Positions 1-6,337 of a stretch of DNA of 22,590 bases are shown piece by piece. The stretch is taken from positions 1-22,590 of the forward strand of contig DASQEH010000167.1 in the NCBI GenBank assembly GCA_035633755.1, in the 5' to 3' direction. Below the pieces are notes generated by a model that was given only the letters and a program-made list of their open reading frames with translations, had not been told where the DNA came from and did not search any database. The stretch is from DASQEH01 sp035633755 (lineage in GTDB: Bacteria > Actinomycetota > Actinomycetes > Propionibacteriales > Nocardioidaceae). The translations under genes were made by a program, and so were the position numbers. Numbering within the stretch: the stretch's first letter is position 1; each line of letters opens with the position of its first letter.

Positions 1-825
1 CAGGGCGCCTTGGGCGGCCCGCAGTGAGCTGAACACCTGCCTGGTGTTGAACTCGGTGCGCAGCGCTTTGTGGAACCGCTCGATCTTGCCTGTTGTGGTC
101 GGCGACCGCGGTTGGGTCAACAGGTGTTCCACGCCGTTGTCCCGGCAGATCTGGTCGAACCGCACCTCGACCGGCGGGTGGAAGAAGCGACCGGTGAAGA
201 CGCGACCATTGTCGGTGAGGATCTGCTCGGGCGCTCCGTGCGCCCGCAGTGCGTCGGTGAGCCCGTCACACACCGGCTGGGTCCGTTCCCGGGGCATCAA
301 CCGCGCCGAGACGCAGTACCGGGAATGGTCATCGATCCCCGTCAACGCCTTGGCTGTGGACCCGTCGGCGAGTGCGAACCCACCGACCAGGTCCATCTGC
401 CACAACTCCATCGGCCTGCCACGCTCCCACCGCTTCCACTTCCGGTCGCGCCGCTGCCGGCCCGCCGCGTCGATCACCCCGGCCCGCACCAGACATCGAT
501 ACACCCCCGACTCCGACGGCAACTCCGCCTGCGACACCAGCCGGCGTTTGGCCAGCTCCCACGCGATCCGCCGCGCACCCCAGTACGGATGAACCCGGCG
601 AAGCTCCAGCGCCGCCGCCTCCGCCGCCGCGCTCATCTGATGCGGACACGACCTCGGACGCCGCGACGAGTCCGCCAGCCCTTCCAAACCATCGGCTTCA
701 TACTTGCCCAGCCAGGCATGGATCGTCTGCCTCGAGACACTCCACTGCCCCGCCACCTCAGTGACCGTGCGGCCATCGCCGATCACCGCCAACACTGCCT
801 GATACCTCTGCTCAGCCACACTCAT
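1..825 (-). CDS. IS481-family transposase (partial, C-terminus beyond the window)
   Basis: This is a DDE transposase that would cut and join the ends of its own insertion sequence. Read on the minus strand, the frame is open with no stop from about 834 to the left edge. The N-terminus (VAEQRYQAVLAVIGDG, then VSRQTIHAWL) is a helix-turn-helix DNA-binding part. The rve-type catalytic core follows, with the three acidic residues in WQMDLVGGF, LTDNGRVF and GKIERFHKALR. The end of the core and the 3' end of the element lie outside the window. I chose ATG at 825 (MSVAEQ). GTG at 819 is also plausible because AGGGAG sits six bases before it, and ATG at 834 is in frame. Nothing visible is broken. Family assignment is from motifs and is confident; the exact IS is not identified. 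Confidence 0.92.
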   Translation of the reverse strand, partial: MSVAEQRYQAVLAVIGDGRTVTEVAGQWSVSRQTIHAWLGKYEADGLEGLADSSRRPRSCPHQMSAAAEAAALELRRVHPYWGARRIAWELAKRRLVSQAELPSESGVYRCLVRAGVIDAAGRQRRDRKWKRWERGRPMELWQMDLVGGFALADGSTAKALTGIDDHSRYCVSARLMPRERTQPVCDGLTDALRAHGAPEQILTDNGRVFTGRFFHPPVEVRFDQICRDNGVEHLLTQPRSPTTTGKIERFHKALRTEFNTRQVFSSLRAAQGAL

Positions 826-842
826 CTCCCTCATCGAGGGAG
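826..842 (-). promoter_or_regulatory. hairpin covering the transposase ribosome-binding site
   Basis: CTCCCTC and GAGGGAG form a seven-base inverted repeat around a three-base loop, just upstream of and overlapping the transposase start region. On the transcript the 3' arm is the ribosome-binding purine tract itself. Such pairing is a common way for insertion sequences to limit translation of transposase from read-through transcripts; that role is inference here. Confidence 0.5.
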
Positions 843-843
843 T

Positions 844-931
844 GTCAAGGATCAACCGAAGTAGCTGTCAACCATCAGCCGAAACACCGTCAAGCATGAC
901 CCGAAGGCAAAACGTCAAGCATCAACCGAAG
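844..931. repeat. four tandem copies of an 18-base IS-end-like motif
   Basis: Four direct copies of a motif with consensus GTCAAGCATCAACCGAAG lie at 844-861, 867-884, 889-906 and 914-931. Start-to-start distances are 23, 22 and 25 bases, about two helical turns. On the transposase strand each reads as CTTCGG..TGAT..TTGAC, resembling terminal repeats of IS481-type elements. They are likely transposase binding sites, and their TTGAC could also serve as -35 elements. Copies 1, 3 and 4 are most alike. Confidence 0.8.
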
Positions 932-948
932 CCGTACAGTCACGCCTG

Positions 949-1021
<73 letters not shown>

Positions 1022-1033
1022 GTGAGCCACGGA

Positions 1034-1063
1034 AGCATAGCAGCGGCGAGTCTCCGTCCCCAA
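1034..1063 (-). promoter_or_regulatory. sigma70-type promoter of tRNA-Lys
   Basis: On the minus strand, TTGGGG (1063-1058) is followed after 18 bases by TATGCT (1039-1034), 13 bases before the tRNA 5' end. Spacing and hexamers fit a housekeeping actinobacterial promoter. Confidence 0.6.
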
Positions 1064-1198
1064 TCGTTGAGGCGAAGCCTCGGGGCAAGCCAACCCTTGA
1101 CCACCGCGCGACAGGCCCGGCGACCAGTGGACGGCCCGGCAGACACCTCCAGAAGGCACCCGCGGGACCGTCCGTCTGGACGAGCCGGGATGAAGGCC

Positions 1199-1420
1199 TC
1201 AGTCGTCGGACATCAACTGCTTGAGGAACTCGTGGCACTTGTGCGCACGGGCCGAGTCCTCCTCCATCACACTGCGGAAGAAGGACGCGATCTCTTCGTT
1301 GCCGGCGTTCTCGGCGTCGCGGACGTACTGACCGTAGTCATGCCCTGCCTTCAGCGAGTGGTACTGAACCGAGATGAGATCGAACTTCACATCGTCGAAT
1401 CCGGTTTCTCCAGTCGCCAT
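1199..1420 (-). CDS. small helical protein, ferritin-like in pattern (unknown function)
   Basis: This 73-residue acidic protein is predicted to be almost all helix. It carries regularly placed acidic and His residues (DLISVQYHSLKAGHDYGQY, then VMEEDSARAHKCHEFL) that resemble half of a ferritin-like four-helix bundle. I do not recognise a named family and the metal-binding idea is inference. I chose ATG at 1420 because AAGG lies six bases upstream. An in-frame start at 1483 would add 21 low-complexity residues. The gene lies between two tRNA genes on the same strand and could be transcribed with either. Confidence 0.75.
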   Translation of the reverse strand: MATGETGFDDVKFDLISVQYHSLKAGHDYGQYVRDAENAGNEEIASFFRSVMEEDSARAHKCHEFLKQLMSDD

Positions 1421-1555
1421 CCCAAACCTTGTCGTCGAGTAGTCCGGGCGTATGGCAGGCCGAGTACCCGCGTCACCGGTCACCTAACGACCAGGCGCAC
1501 CAGCATGGGACAGCTCGAGCGCTTACGACGGCGCCCACAGGCAGTCGGACGTGCG

Positions 1556-1598
1556 ACGGCCCCACCGACCGGCTTGCATGCCGAGTCGGAGGGGCCGT
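1556..1598 (-). terminator. intrinsic terminator of tRNA-His
   Basis: A long interrupted hairpin lies eight bases after the tRNA-His 3' end. The outer arms are ACGGCCCC/GGGGCCGT, the middle arms CCGAC/GTCGG and the inner arms CGGC/GCCG around a six-base loop, with single mismatched A bases between blocks. There is no T-tract, as is usual for actinobacterial terminators. Confidence 0.75.
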
Positions 1599-1605
1599 CT
1601 TGCAG

Positions 1606-1679
1606 GGTGAGTGACGGGACTTGAACCCGCGGCCACCTGGACCACAACCAGGAGCTCTACCAGCTGAGCTACACCCACC
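1606..1679 (-). tRNA. tRNA-His (anticodon GTG)
   Basis: The minus strand folds as a tRNA with acceptor GTGGGTG pairing with CACTCAC (one G-U pair). The extra 5' G at 1679 sits opposite discriminator C at 1606, which is diagnostic for tRNA-His. The anticodon loop TTGTGGT carries GTG, and the T arm contains GGTTCAAGTCC. CCA is not encoded. Confidence 0.97.
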
Positions 1680-1717
1680 ATGGCGCACCGACTGCATGAG
1701 CCGGCGGCGGATACAGA

Positions 1718-1723
1718 AGTGTA
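1718..1723 (-). promoter_or_regulatory. possible -10 box of tRNA-His
   Basis: TACACT on the minus strand lies 39 bases before the tRNA-His 5' end and matches an actinobacterial -10 box. I see no clear -35 hexamer at the expected distance, so this is tentative. Confidence 0.35.
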
Positions 1724-1847
1724 GCGGTCGACGACATGGCATTCATGCCACCGGGCTGCCTCGCGCTCCGCCCACCGGTCCAGAGCGGGCTGAGGCCGGC
1801 TGGTCGCTAGCTGCTGCGCCCGCCGAGCCAGTTCTGGCCAGTCCTCG

Positions 1848-2471
1848 TTACGCCGAGGGCCGGCCGGGTCCGGTCAAAGACCCGCCGTGCTCGCTGGCAT
1901 GGCCGCGGGCGGTCTCGGAGTCCGGTCCTGGAGGCGGAACGAAGACCGTTGCTCGGTAGTAGCGCAGCTCTTCGATGCTCTCCTGGATGTCAGCGAGCGC
2001 ACGGTGGTTGCCCGTCTTGGCCGGGCTGCTGAAGTACACCTTCGGGTACCAGCGGCGCGCCAGCTCCTTGATCGAGGAGACGTCGACGATGCGGTAGTGC
2101 AGATGTCCCTCCAGCAGCGGCATGTCCCGGGCCAGGAACATCCGATCGGTGCCCACAGTGTTTCCGGCCAGCGGTGCTTTGCGGGCCTCGGGCACGAAGG
2201 AGCGCACATAGTCCAGGACCTGACGTTCGGCGGTCGCCAGATCCACGCCCGCGGCGAGCTCGTCTAACAGCCCTGAATGTGAGTGCATCGTCCGCACCAC
2301 GTCGACCATCTGATCCAGCGAGTCAGCGGGGGGCTTGATGACGATGTCGATGCCGTCGCCAAGAACCTCGAGCTCGAAGTTCGTCACCAGCGCCGCTACT
2401 TCGATCAAGGCGTCAGCCTCGATGTCGAGGCCGGTCATCTCACAGTCGATCCACACGAGTCTGTCGTTCAC
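1848..2471 (-). CDS. orn: oligoribonuclease
   Basis: Orn is a cytoplasmic 3'-5' exoribonuclease of the DEDDh family. It degrades two- to five-residue RNAs, including pGpG from cyclic-di-GMP turnover, to mononucleotides. The 207-residue product has VWIDCEMTG near the start (first catalytic D and E), an NTVGTDRMFLARDMP block (third acidic residue) and HRALADIQESIEELRYY (catalytic His and last Asp). The region DVSSIKELARRWYP is characteristic of actinobacterial Orn. The start is GTG at 2471, which places WIDCEM at the usual distance. GTG at 2480 is an alternative and neither has a strong ribosome site. A much longer open frame extends upstream but is antisense to the next operon. The gene diverges from the 2611-5097 cassette. 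Confidence 0.95.
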   Translation of the reverse strand: MNDRLVWIDCEMTGLDIEADALIEVAALVTNFELEVLGDGIDIVIKPPADSLDQMVDVVRTMHSHSGLLDELAAGVDLATAERQVLDYVRSFVPEARKAPLAGNTVGTDRMFLARDMPLLEGHLHYRIVDVSSIKELARRWYPKVYFSSPAKTGNHRALADIQESIEELRYYRATVFVPPPGPDSETARGHASEHGGSLTGPGRPSA

Positions 2472-2487
2472 TGGCTTCACGATACGG

Positions 2488-2520
2488 CGTCGCCGACGCG
2501 GGCGACGACATATGGCGACG
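2488..2520. promoter_or_regulatory. three regularly spaced heptamers, candidate operator
   Basis: CGTCGCC (2488-2494), GGCGACG (2501-2507) and GGCGACG (2514-2520) are separated by exactly six bases each. The first two form an inverted repeat and the last two a direct repeat. They lie just upstream of orn and about 90 bases before the first start of the divergent cassette. Regulator binding is inference. Confidence 0.4.
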
Positions 2521-2610
2521 CTGACGAGAACCCCGCCGGAGAGCCTGTGGTGGCCGCTGCGCACGGGTGCTCCACGTTTTCCACGGCGACTATTGGGGTA
2601 AAGAGGAGCC

Positions 2611-2736
2611 ATGGCCGACTTCCGCAACACCTCCGCGAGCGCGCCGCCACGGCGCCGCCGATCGGACGACCGTTCGGCTGCTACGTCGGTGAGGCGACGA
2701 GGTCTGCCCGCTGGTCGCTGCAAGCGAGCCGTTTGA
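2611..2736 (+). CDS. 41-residue arginine-rich leader or peptide ORF
   Basis: This short ORF starts with ATG preceded by AAGAGGAG four bases upstream, the strongest ribosome site in the neighbourhood. It ends in TGA overlapping the ATG of the next gene (TGATG at 2734-2738). The predicted product starts MADFRNTSAS, has a run of arginines (PPRRRRSDD), a single Cys and ends GRCKRAV. I recognise no family. Its third-position base use is weaker than in the following genes. It may be a real small protein, a leader whose translation delivers ribosomes to the downstream start, or a substrate peptide for the encoded enzymes. The sequence shows only the ribosome site and the overlap. Confidence 0.5.
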   Translation: MADFRNTSASAPPRRRRSDDRSAATSVRRRGLPAGRCKRAV

Positions 2737-3788
2737 TGCTGGCGCCTACGCCGCGCGGCCCGCTCAGCGAGCTGGTCCTCTCGTGGCTGCACGAACGCAG
2801 TCCGGTGGACGTCCAACGAGCCACGGCCCTCTATGCGTCCCAGCGCGACGCCGCGTCCCAGCGCGCAGGCGACATCTGCGCAGACGAAGACGTCCAGATC
2901 ACGCTGTGGCTGCTTTACGAGCTGCACTACGGCGGATTCGACGACGTGGATGACCGGTGGGAATGGTCGCCCGCGTGTCTCGAGGTCCGCGCGAGGCTGG
3001 AGCTCGACCTCGAGGCGCACCTGCGAGCGGCGACCGCCGACGCCACGGCATCCGTCTTGAGCGGCAGTGGTGAGATCGCGGAGCGACTCTTCGGGCTCGT
3101 CGACGACTCGGTGTCGCCGCCGCTGGCTGGGTACATCCAAAGGCGAGCCACTCGAGCCGAGGTCGTCGAGTTCCTCATGCACCGCAGCATCTACAACCTC
3201 AAAGAGGCAGACCCGCATACCTGGGCGATACCTCGCCTCACGGGCGCGGCCAAGGTGGCTCTGGTCGAGGTCCAGTACGACGAGTACGGCGCCGGTCGAC
3301 CAGCGCACCAGCACGCCACGATGTTCGCCGACACGCTCAAAGCGTGTGGCCTGGACGACACGTACGGGACCTACATCGACGAGGTGCCAGCGGTCACCCT
3401 GAACGTGAACAACACCATGAGCATGTTCGGACTCCATCGTCGGCTGCGCGGTGCTGCAATGGGGCATCTTGCGGCGTTCGAGGCCACCAGCTCCGTCCCC
3501 GCAAGGCGGGTCGCGATGGGGTTGCGCCGGCTGGGGTTCCCCGAGCGCTCAGCGGCGTACTTCGATGAGCACATCGAGGCGGACGCCGTTCACGAGCAGC
3601 TGGTGATGCGCTCCGTGTGCGCCAAGCTGGTTCAGGACGACCCGGCAACGCTCGAGGCGATCGCGTTCGGAGCTGCCGCTTGTCTGTACGTCGACGGCAG
3701 GGCCGGTCAGTTCCTGCTCGACGGCTGGGATCAGGGAGTCTCCACGCTGCGAGGTCACGAGTGTCTTCCCGAGGTCGTTGGAGCGTGA
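2736..3788 (+). CDS. haem-oxygenase-like diiron oxidase (HDO) / iron-containing redox enzyme family protein
   Basis: This 350-residue helical protein belongs to the haem-oxygenase-like family (Haem_oxygenas_2 type), whose studied members such as UndA, BesC and SznF use a non-haem diiron centre to oxidise small molecules or amino acids. Candidate metal ligands fall in the expected three helices: Glu62/His64 in LLYELHYGGF, Glu178, Asp182, Glu183 and His191/His193 in EVQYDEYGAGRPAHQH, and Asp277 to His286 in DEHIEADAVHE. The start at ATG 2736 gives MLAPTPRGPLSE, a typical N-terminus for this group. It has little ribosome site of its own and overlaps the preceding short ORF as TGATG, suggesting coupled translation. 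The open frame extends far upstream, but that part is antisense to orn. The 3' end overlaps the next gene. Substrate is unknown. Confidence 0.85.
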   Translation: MLAPTPRGPLSELVLSWLHERSPVDVQRATALYASQRDAASQRAGDICADEDVQITLWLLYELHYGGFDDVDDRWEWSPACLEVRARLELDLEAHLRAATADATASVLSGSGEIAERLFGLVDDSVSPPLAGYIQRRATRAEVVEFLMHRSIYNLKEADPHTWAIPRLTGAAKVALVEVQYDEYGAGRPAHQHATMFADTLKACGLDDTYGTYIDEVPAVTLNVNNTMSMFGLHRRLRGAAMGHLAAFEATSSVPARRVAMGLRRLGFPERSAAYFDEHIEADAVHEQLVMRSVCAKLVQDDPATLEAIAFGAAACLYVDGRAGQFLLDGWDQGVSTLRGHECLPEVVGA

Positions 3789-4888
3789 CACAAGGGGATC
3801 CGGCGGCAGACGGGGTCCGGAAACTGAGCGGCGGACCCATTCCGAAGGGCAGGCCCGGGCAGCCGACGAATGGACTACTGTCCGACCTGACGTACGTCTT
3901 GCCTCTCAGGAGTGCAGTGCCGGTCGACGACAAGGACTTCGTCGAGTACCTCGCATGGCTCGCCGACAAGATGCCGGTGATCGTCGCCGACGGCTCTGAG
4001 CCGGAGGTTTTTGCGGCTCACGGCGCCCGGTGGGGCGGCGCAGTGCACCACCTCCCCGTGACGTCGCGGACCCTCAACGGCAAGGTCGCCGGTGTCTGCG
4101 ACGGGGTCGCTGCGGCGCAGACTCCCTACGTCACGATCGCCGACGATGACGTCCGCTACGACGACACTGGACTTCACGCCGTCGCCGACCTGCTGTCGAG
4201 GCACGACGTCGTCGTTCCGCAGAACTACTTCGCACCGATGCACTGGCACGCGCACTGGGACACGGGCCGAACCCTCATCAATCGCGCGTTGCGGGCTGAC
4301 TACGCGGGGACGATGGCGTTGCGACGCGAGGCCTTCGAGGCCACAGCCGGATACTGCGGTGCGGTCTTGTTCGAGAACCTTGAGCTGATGAGAACCCTGC
4401 AGGCTCACGGTTTCACGGTGCACCATGCCCGCGACGTGTTCGTAGCCCGTAGGCCCCCGACCGCCCGACACTTCCTCGGTCAGCGCGTGCGTCAGGCCTA
4501 TGACAGCTTCGCCCAGCCCCTGCGGCTGGGTGTGGAGCTGGCCCTGCTACCGCTGATGCTGCTTCTCACTGCGAGGAGCAGGACCCAAGCCCTTGCCGCG
4601 GCAGCCGTCGTCATGGTGACGGCCGAGCGGGGCCGCAGGCGCTACGGTGGCAGCCGGGTGTTCTCCCCGCTCAGCAGCGCTGCTGCGCCGCTGTGGCTCG
4701 TTGAGCGTGCTGTGTGCTCCTGGCTGGCCGTGGGCTGTTTCTTCCGTGGGGGGGTCCGTTATGCCGGCCGGAGGCTGGCCTGCGCCGCTCACACGACCAG
4801 CCAACTGGGTACTTCGAGGTGTCCCGAGTCCCGGTGCCACTGTGATATCGCACTCCGCAGGACAGCTGCCGTCGAGGTCCGAGCATGA
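3785..4888 (+). CDS. GT2/GT21-like membrane-associated glycosyltransferase
   Basis: This 367-residue protein is predicted to transfer a sugar from a nucleotide-sugar donor to an unknown acceptor at the inner face of the membrane. The GT-A fold is indicated by TYVLPLRS near residue 36 and the metal/nucleotide-binding IADDDV (Asp120-122). ADYAGTMALRREAF and FENLELMR (acid motif near 197-200) follow. A QRVRQAYD segment at 233-240 resembles the Q/RxxRW motif of processive GT2 enzymes, and two hydrophobic segments lie near 248-280 and 299-322. The GTG start at 3785 overlaps the preceding stop (GTGA) with GGAG two bases before it, so it is translationally coupled. An ATG at 3617 would add a 56-residue extension out of frame with, and overlapping, the preceding gene. 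The Cys-rich C-terminal tail (after 332) is unusual. Confidence 0.82.
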   Translation: MTQGDPAADGVRKLSGGPIPKGRPGQPTNGLLSDLTYVLPLRSAVPVDDKDFVEYLAWLADKMPVIVADGSEPEVFAAHGARWGGAVHHLPVTSRTLNGKVAGVCDGVAAAQTPYVTIADDDVRYDDTGLHAVADLLSRHDVVVPQNYFAPMHWHAHWDTGRTLINRALRADYAGTMALRREAFEATAGYCGAVLFENLELMRTLQAHGFTVHHARDVFVARRPPTARHFLGQRVRQAYDSFAQPLRLGVELALLPLMLLLTARSRTQALAAAAVVMVTAERGRRRYGGSRVFSPLSSAAAPLWLVERAVCSWLAVGCFFRGGVRYAGRRLACAAHTTSQLGTSRCPESRCHCDIALRRTAAVEVRA

Positions 4889-5097
4889 AAGAGCGTGCAC
4901 GCGCCAGCGAGGTCGAGCTCATTTACTGCGACAACGGCCCTCTCCTCGTGCGGGGCGCGGACTTCGTCCGCGACGAACAGGGTCGCCACGAGGTGACTCG
5001 GCCTGTTGTGGCGGTATGTATGTGTGACAAGTCATCTCGCAAGCCGTGGTGCGACGGCACTCACAAGCTGATTCCCAAGAAACCTCGCCCCCGCTAG
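4885..5097 (+). CDS. CDGSH-type [2Fe-2S] iron-sulfur protein
   Basis: This 70-residue cytoplasmic protein carries one CDGSH (mitoNEET-type) motif, CMCDKSSRKPWCDGTH. It has the three Cys (45, 47, 56) and one His (60) that ligate a labile, redox-active [2Fe-2S] cluster. The start ATG overlaps the glycosyltransferase stop (ATGA). It is the last gene of the cassette, followed by a hairpin. Electron donation to the diiron enzyme two genes upstream is an attractive inference but is not shown by the sequence. Confidence 0.92.
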   Translation: MKERARASEVELIYCDNGPLLVRGADFVRDEQGRHEVTRPVVAVCMCDKSSRKPWCDGTHKLIPKKPRPR

Positions 5098-5124
5098 TAC
5101 GACGTTGGCCGTAGGCGCGCATGC

Positions 5125-5148
5125 GCAGCCGTCCTCGGCTTCGGCTGC
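5125..5148 (+). terminator. hairpin after the CDGSH gene
   Basis: GCAGCCG and CGGCTGC form a perfect seven-base stem with a ten-base loop, 27 bases after the stop of the CDGSH gene. There is no T-tract. It is a likely end of the cassette transcript. Confidence 0.5.
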
Positions 5149-5265
5149 CTGAACCGCCAACCGGCGACGACCCTGCGTAGTCAATCCGGAACAAGATTGG
5201 TGCCGTATCCCAGTTGAGGCCTTGGCACCGGCCAGGCCATTTCCGGATTCGAAGGAGTTGCGCTC

Positions 5266-5808
5266 ATGCAACGAACGTTCGCCCGACTCGCCATCCTTGT
5301 GCTCACCTCTCTCGGGCTCGTTGCCGCAGGCCTTGGCTCGGCCACCGGGACCAGCGCCGAAACCCGGGGCCACGGACACGGTTTGACGCGGGTCGCGATC
5401 GCACCTGCCGTCGTGAAGCTTGTGACGAAGGCTGGTATCGCCGTCAGCCCCATCGGTGACGCGCACCTCATCAACTTCCGCGGAACGGTCGCCCTCAAGT
5501 TCCCGATCAAGCGCGTCAGGGGCGAAGGTTCGCGGATCTCCCACACGGGTGGCGTCTTGTTTGAAACCAAGAACTCGCGGGTGGCACTCAAGCGGTTCCG
5601 CATCAACACCGACCGTGGCGTCGTCAGCGCCCTGTTCAACAACGCCGTCCGTGTTGACGTCTTCAGGCTCGCTGAGTCCAACAGCAACCTCGGCAAGGTG
5701 AAGCTGCGGCTCACGAGGCAGGCCGCGAAGGCGCTGAACAACTTCTTCGTTCCCCGTGCGTTCTCAGGTGGCGACACCTTCGGTTACGCCACGATCTTCG
5801 CCAAGTAG
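5266..5808 (+). CDS. secreted HtaA-like beta-rich protein
   Basis: The 180-residue product has a Sec signal peptide: basic MQRTFAR, then a hydrophobic core to about residue 25, with likely cleavage after GTSA near residue 31. The mature part reads as beta-strands (INFRGTVALKFPI, ISHTGGVLFETK, RGVVSALFNNAVRVDVF) and ends with a short helix, LTRQAAKALNNFF. The order (sheet, GG turn, then a TxxAAxxLN helix) resembles HtaA domains, known in corynebacteria for haem binding, but I cannot confirm homology or see a haem ligand. AAGGAG eight bases before ATG 5266 supports the start. It is separated from the upstream cassette by a hairpin, so it is probably its own transcript. Confidence 0.8.
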   Translation: MQRTFARLAILVLTSLGLVAAGLGSATGTSAETRGHGHGLTRVAIAPAVVKLVTKAGIAVSPIGDAHLINFRGTVALKFPIKRVRGEGSRISHTGGVLFETKNSRVALKRFRINTDRGVVSALFNNAVRVDVFRLAESNSNLGKVKLRLTRQAAKALNNFFVPRAFSGGDTFGYATIFAK

Positions 5809-5825
5809 TCCCAGCGAGGTACAGG

Positions 5826-5863
5826 GACGAGGGGCCTGCGGCACCATTTGCCGGCTCCTCGTC
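5826..5863. terminator. bidirectional terminator hairpin
   Basis: GACGAGG..GCC..GGCA pairs with TGCCGGC..CCTCGTC across the gap between two convergent genes (stops at 5808 and 5877). The outer seven pairs are perfect and the inner stem has small bulges. It could end transcripts from both sides. Confidence 0.6.
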
Positions 5864-5876
5864 ACCGTGTGCAGAG

Positions 5877-6173
5877 TCAGACGGCTGCGGCGCGGGCGGT
5901 GAGGGCAGTGCGGGCCAAGGGAACGCTGACAAGGTCGGTTTGCAACCGGTGCGCTGTCGCGAGCCATCCGGCGTCGCGGCGGGGCAGGAACCCCGAGTCG
6001 TCCATGCAGTCATGGCAGACGGCTACTGCGCGGCTGCCAAGCCCCACGACCTCCACGGTGTGTGGGTGGCAGTCGTCGGCGCTGGAGGCGTGCTTGTGGT
6101 CGCGTCGGTGCGCTGCTGTGGTGGTGCACATGGCCACCGCGGTCACGTCCGTCTGATACGAGCTTTGCGTCAT
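5877..6173 (-). CDS. small Cys/His-rich protein, unknown function
   Basis: The 98-residue product has a His/Cys-rich first half (MCTTTAAHRRDHKH, then DDCHPH) and a CHDCMDDSGFLP segment, followed by a helix WLATAHRLQTD. The spaced Cys and His suggest zinc binding, for example a small zinc-ribbon-like fold; this is inference and no named family is recognised. ATG at 6173 is preceded by AAGGTGA, which decides the start over a longer upstream reading. It converges on the secreted protein gene and is followed by the shared hairpin. Confidence 0.7.
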   Translation of the reverse strand: MTQSSYQTDVTAVAMCTTTAAHRRDHKHASSADDCHPHTVEVVGLGSRAVAVCHDCMDDSGFLPRRDAGWLATAHRLQTDLVSVPLARTALTARAAAV

Positions 6174-6337
6174 TGCTTCACCTTTTCCTGTGGTGATTCC
6201 ATAGAACGCCTGTCCCGGCCGCATCCGGCTCGATGGGGAGATCCGTCCCCCGAATGGCGACGACATATCAACCGACTGAACGTGGCTCGACGTCCTTCGG
6301 AGCCCGCGACGCTCAAAGTGGTGGGAGTGAGCCGGCG

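Larger units (their letters stand above)
1..931 (-). mobile_element. IS481-type insertion sequence, 5' end
   Basis: The transposase gene plus its upstream repeat block (844-931) form the transposase-proximal end of an insertion sequence. The outermost copy of the end-like motif finishes at 931, only 18 bases from the 3' end of tRNA-Lys, so the element appears to have landed directly downstream of that tRNA. The exact outer boundary and any target-site duplication cannot be set because the other end is not in the window. Confidence 0.7.

Noticed and set aside
2283..2735. Upstream extension of the HDO reading frame
   Set aside because: The first part is antisense to orn and the rest lacks family similarity; family members begin near the PRGPLSE motif.
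2472..3467. Long N-terminal extension of the orn reading frame on the minus strand
   Set aside because: It lies antisense to the HDO gene, whose family motifs are clear, and orn proteins start right before the WIDCEM motif.
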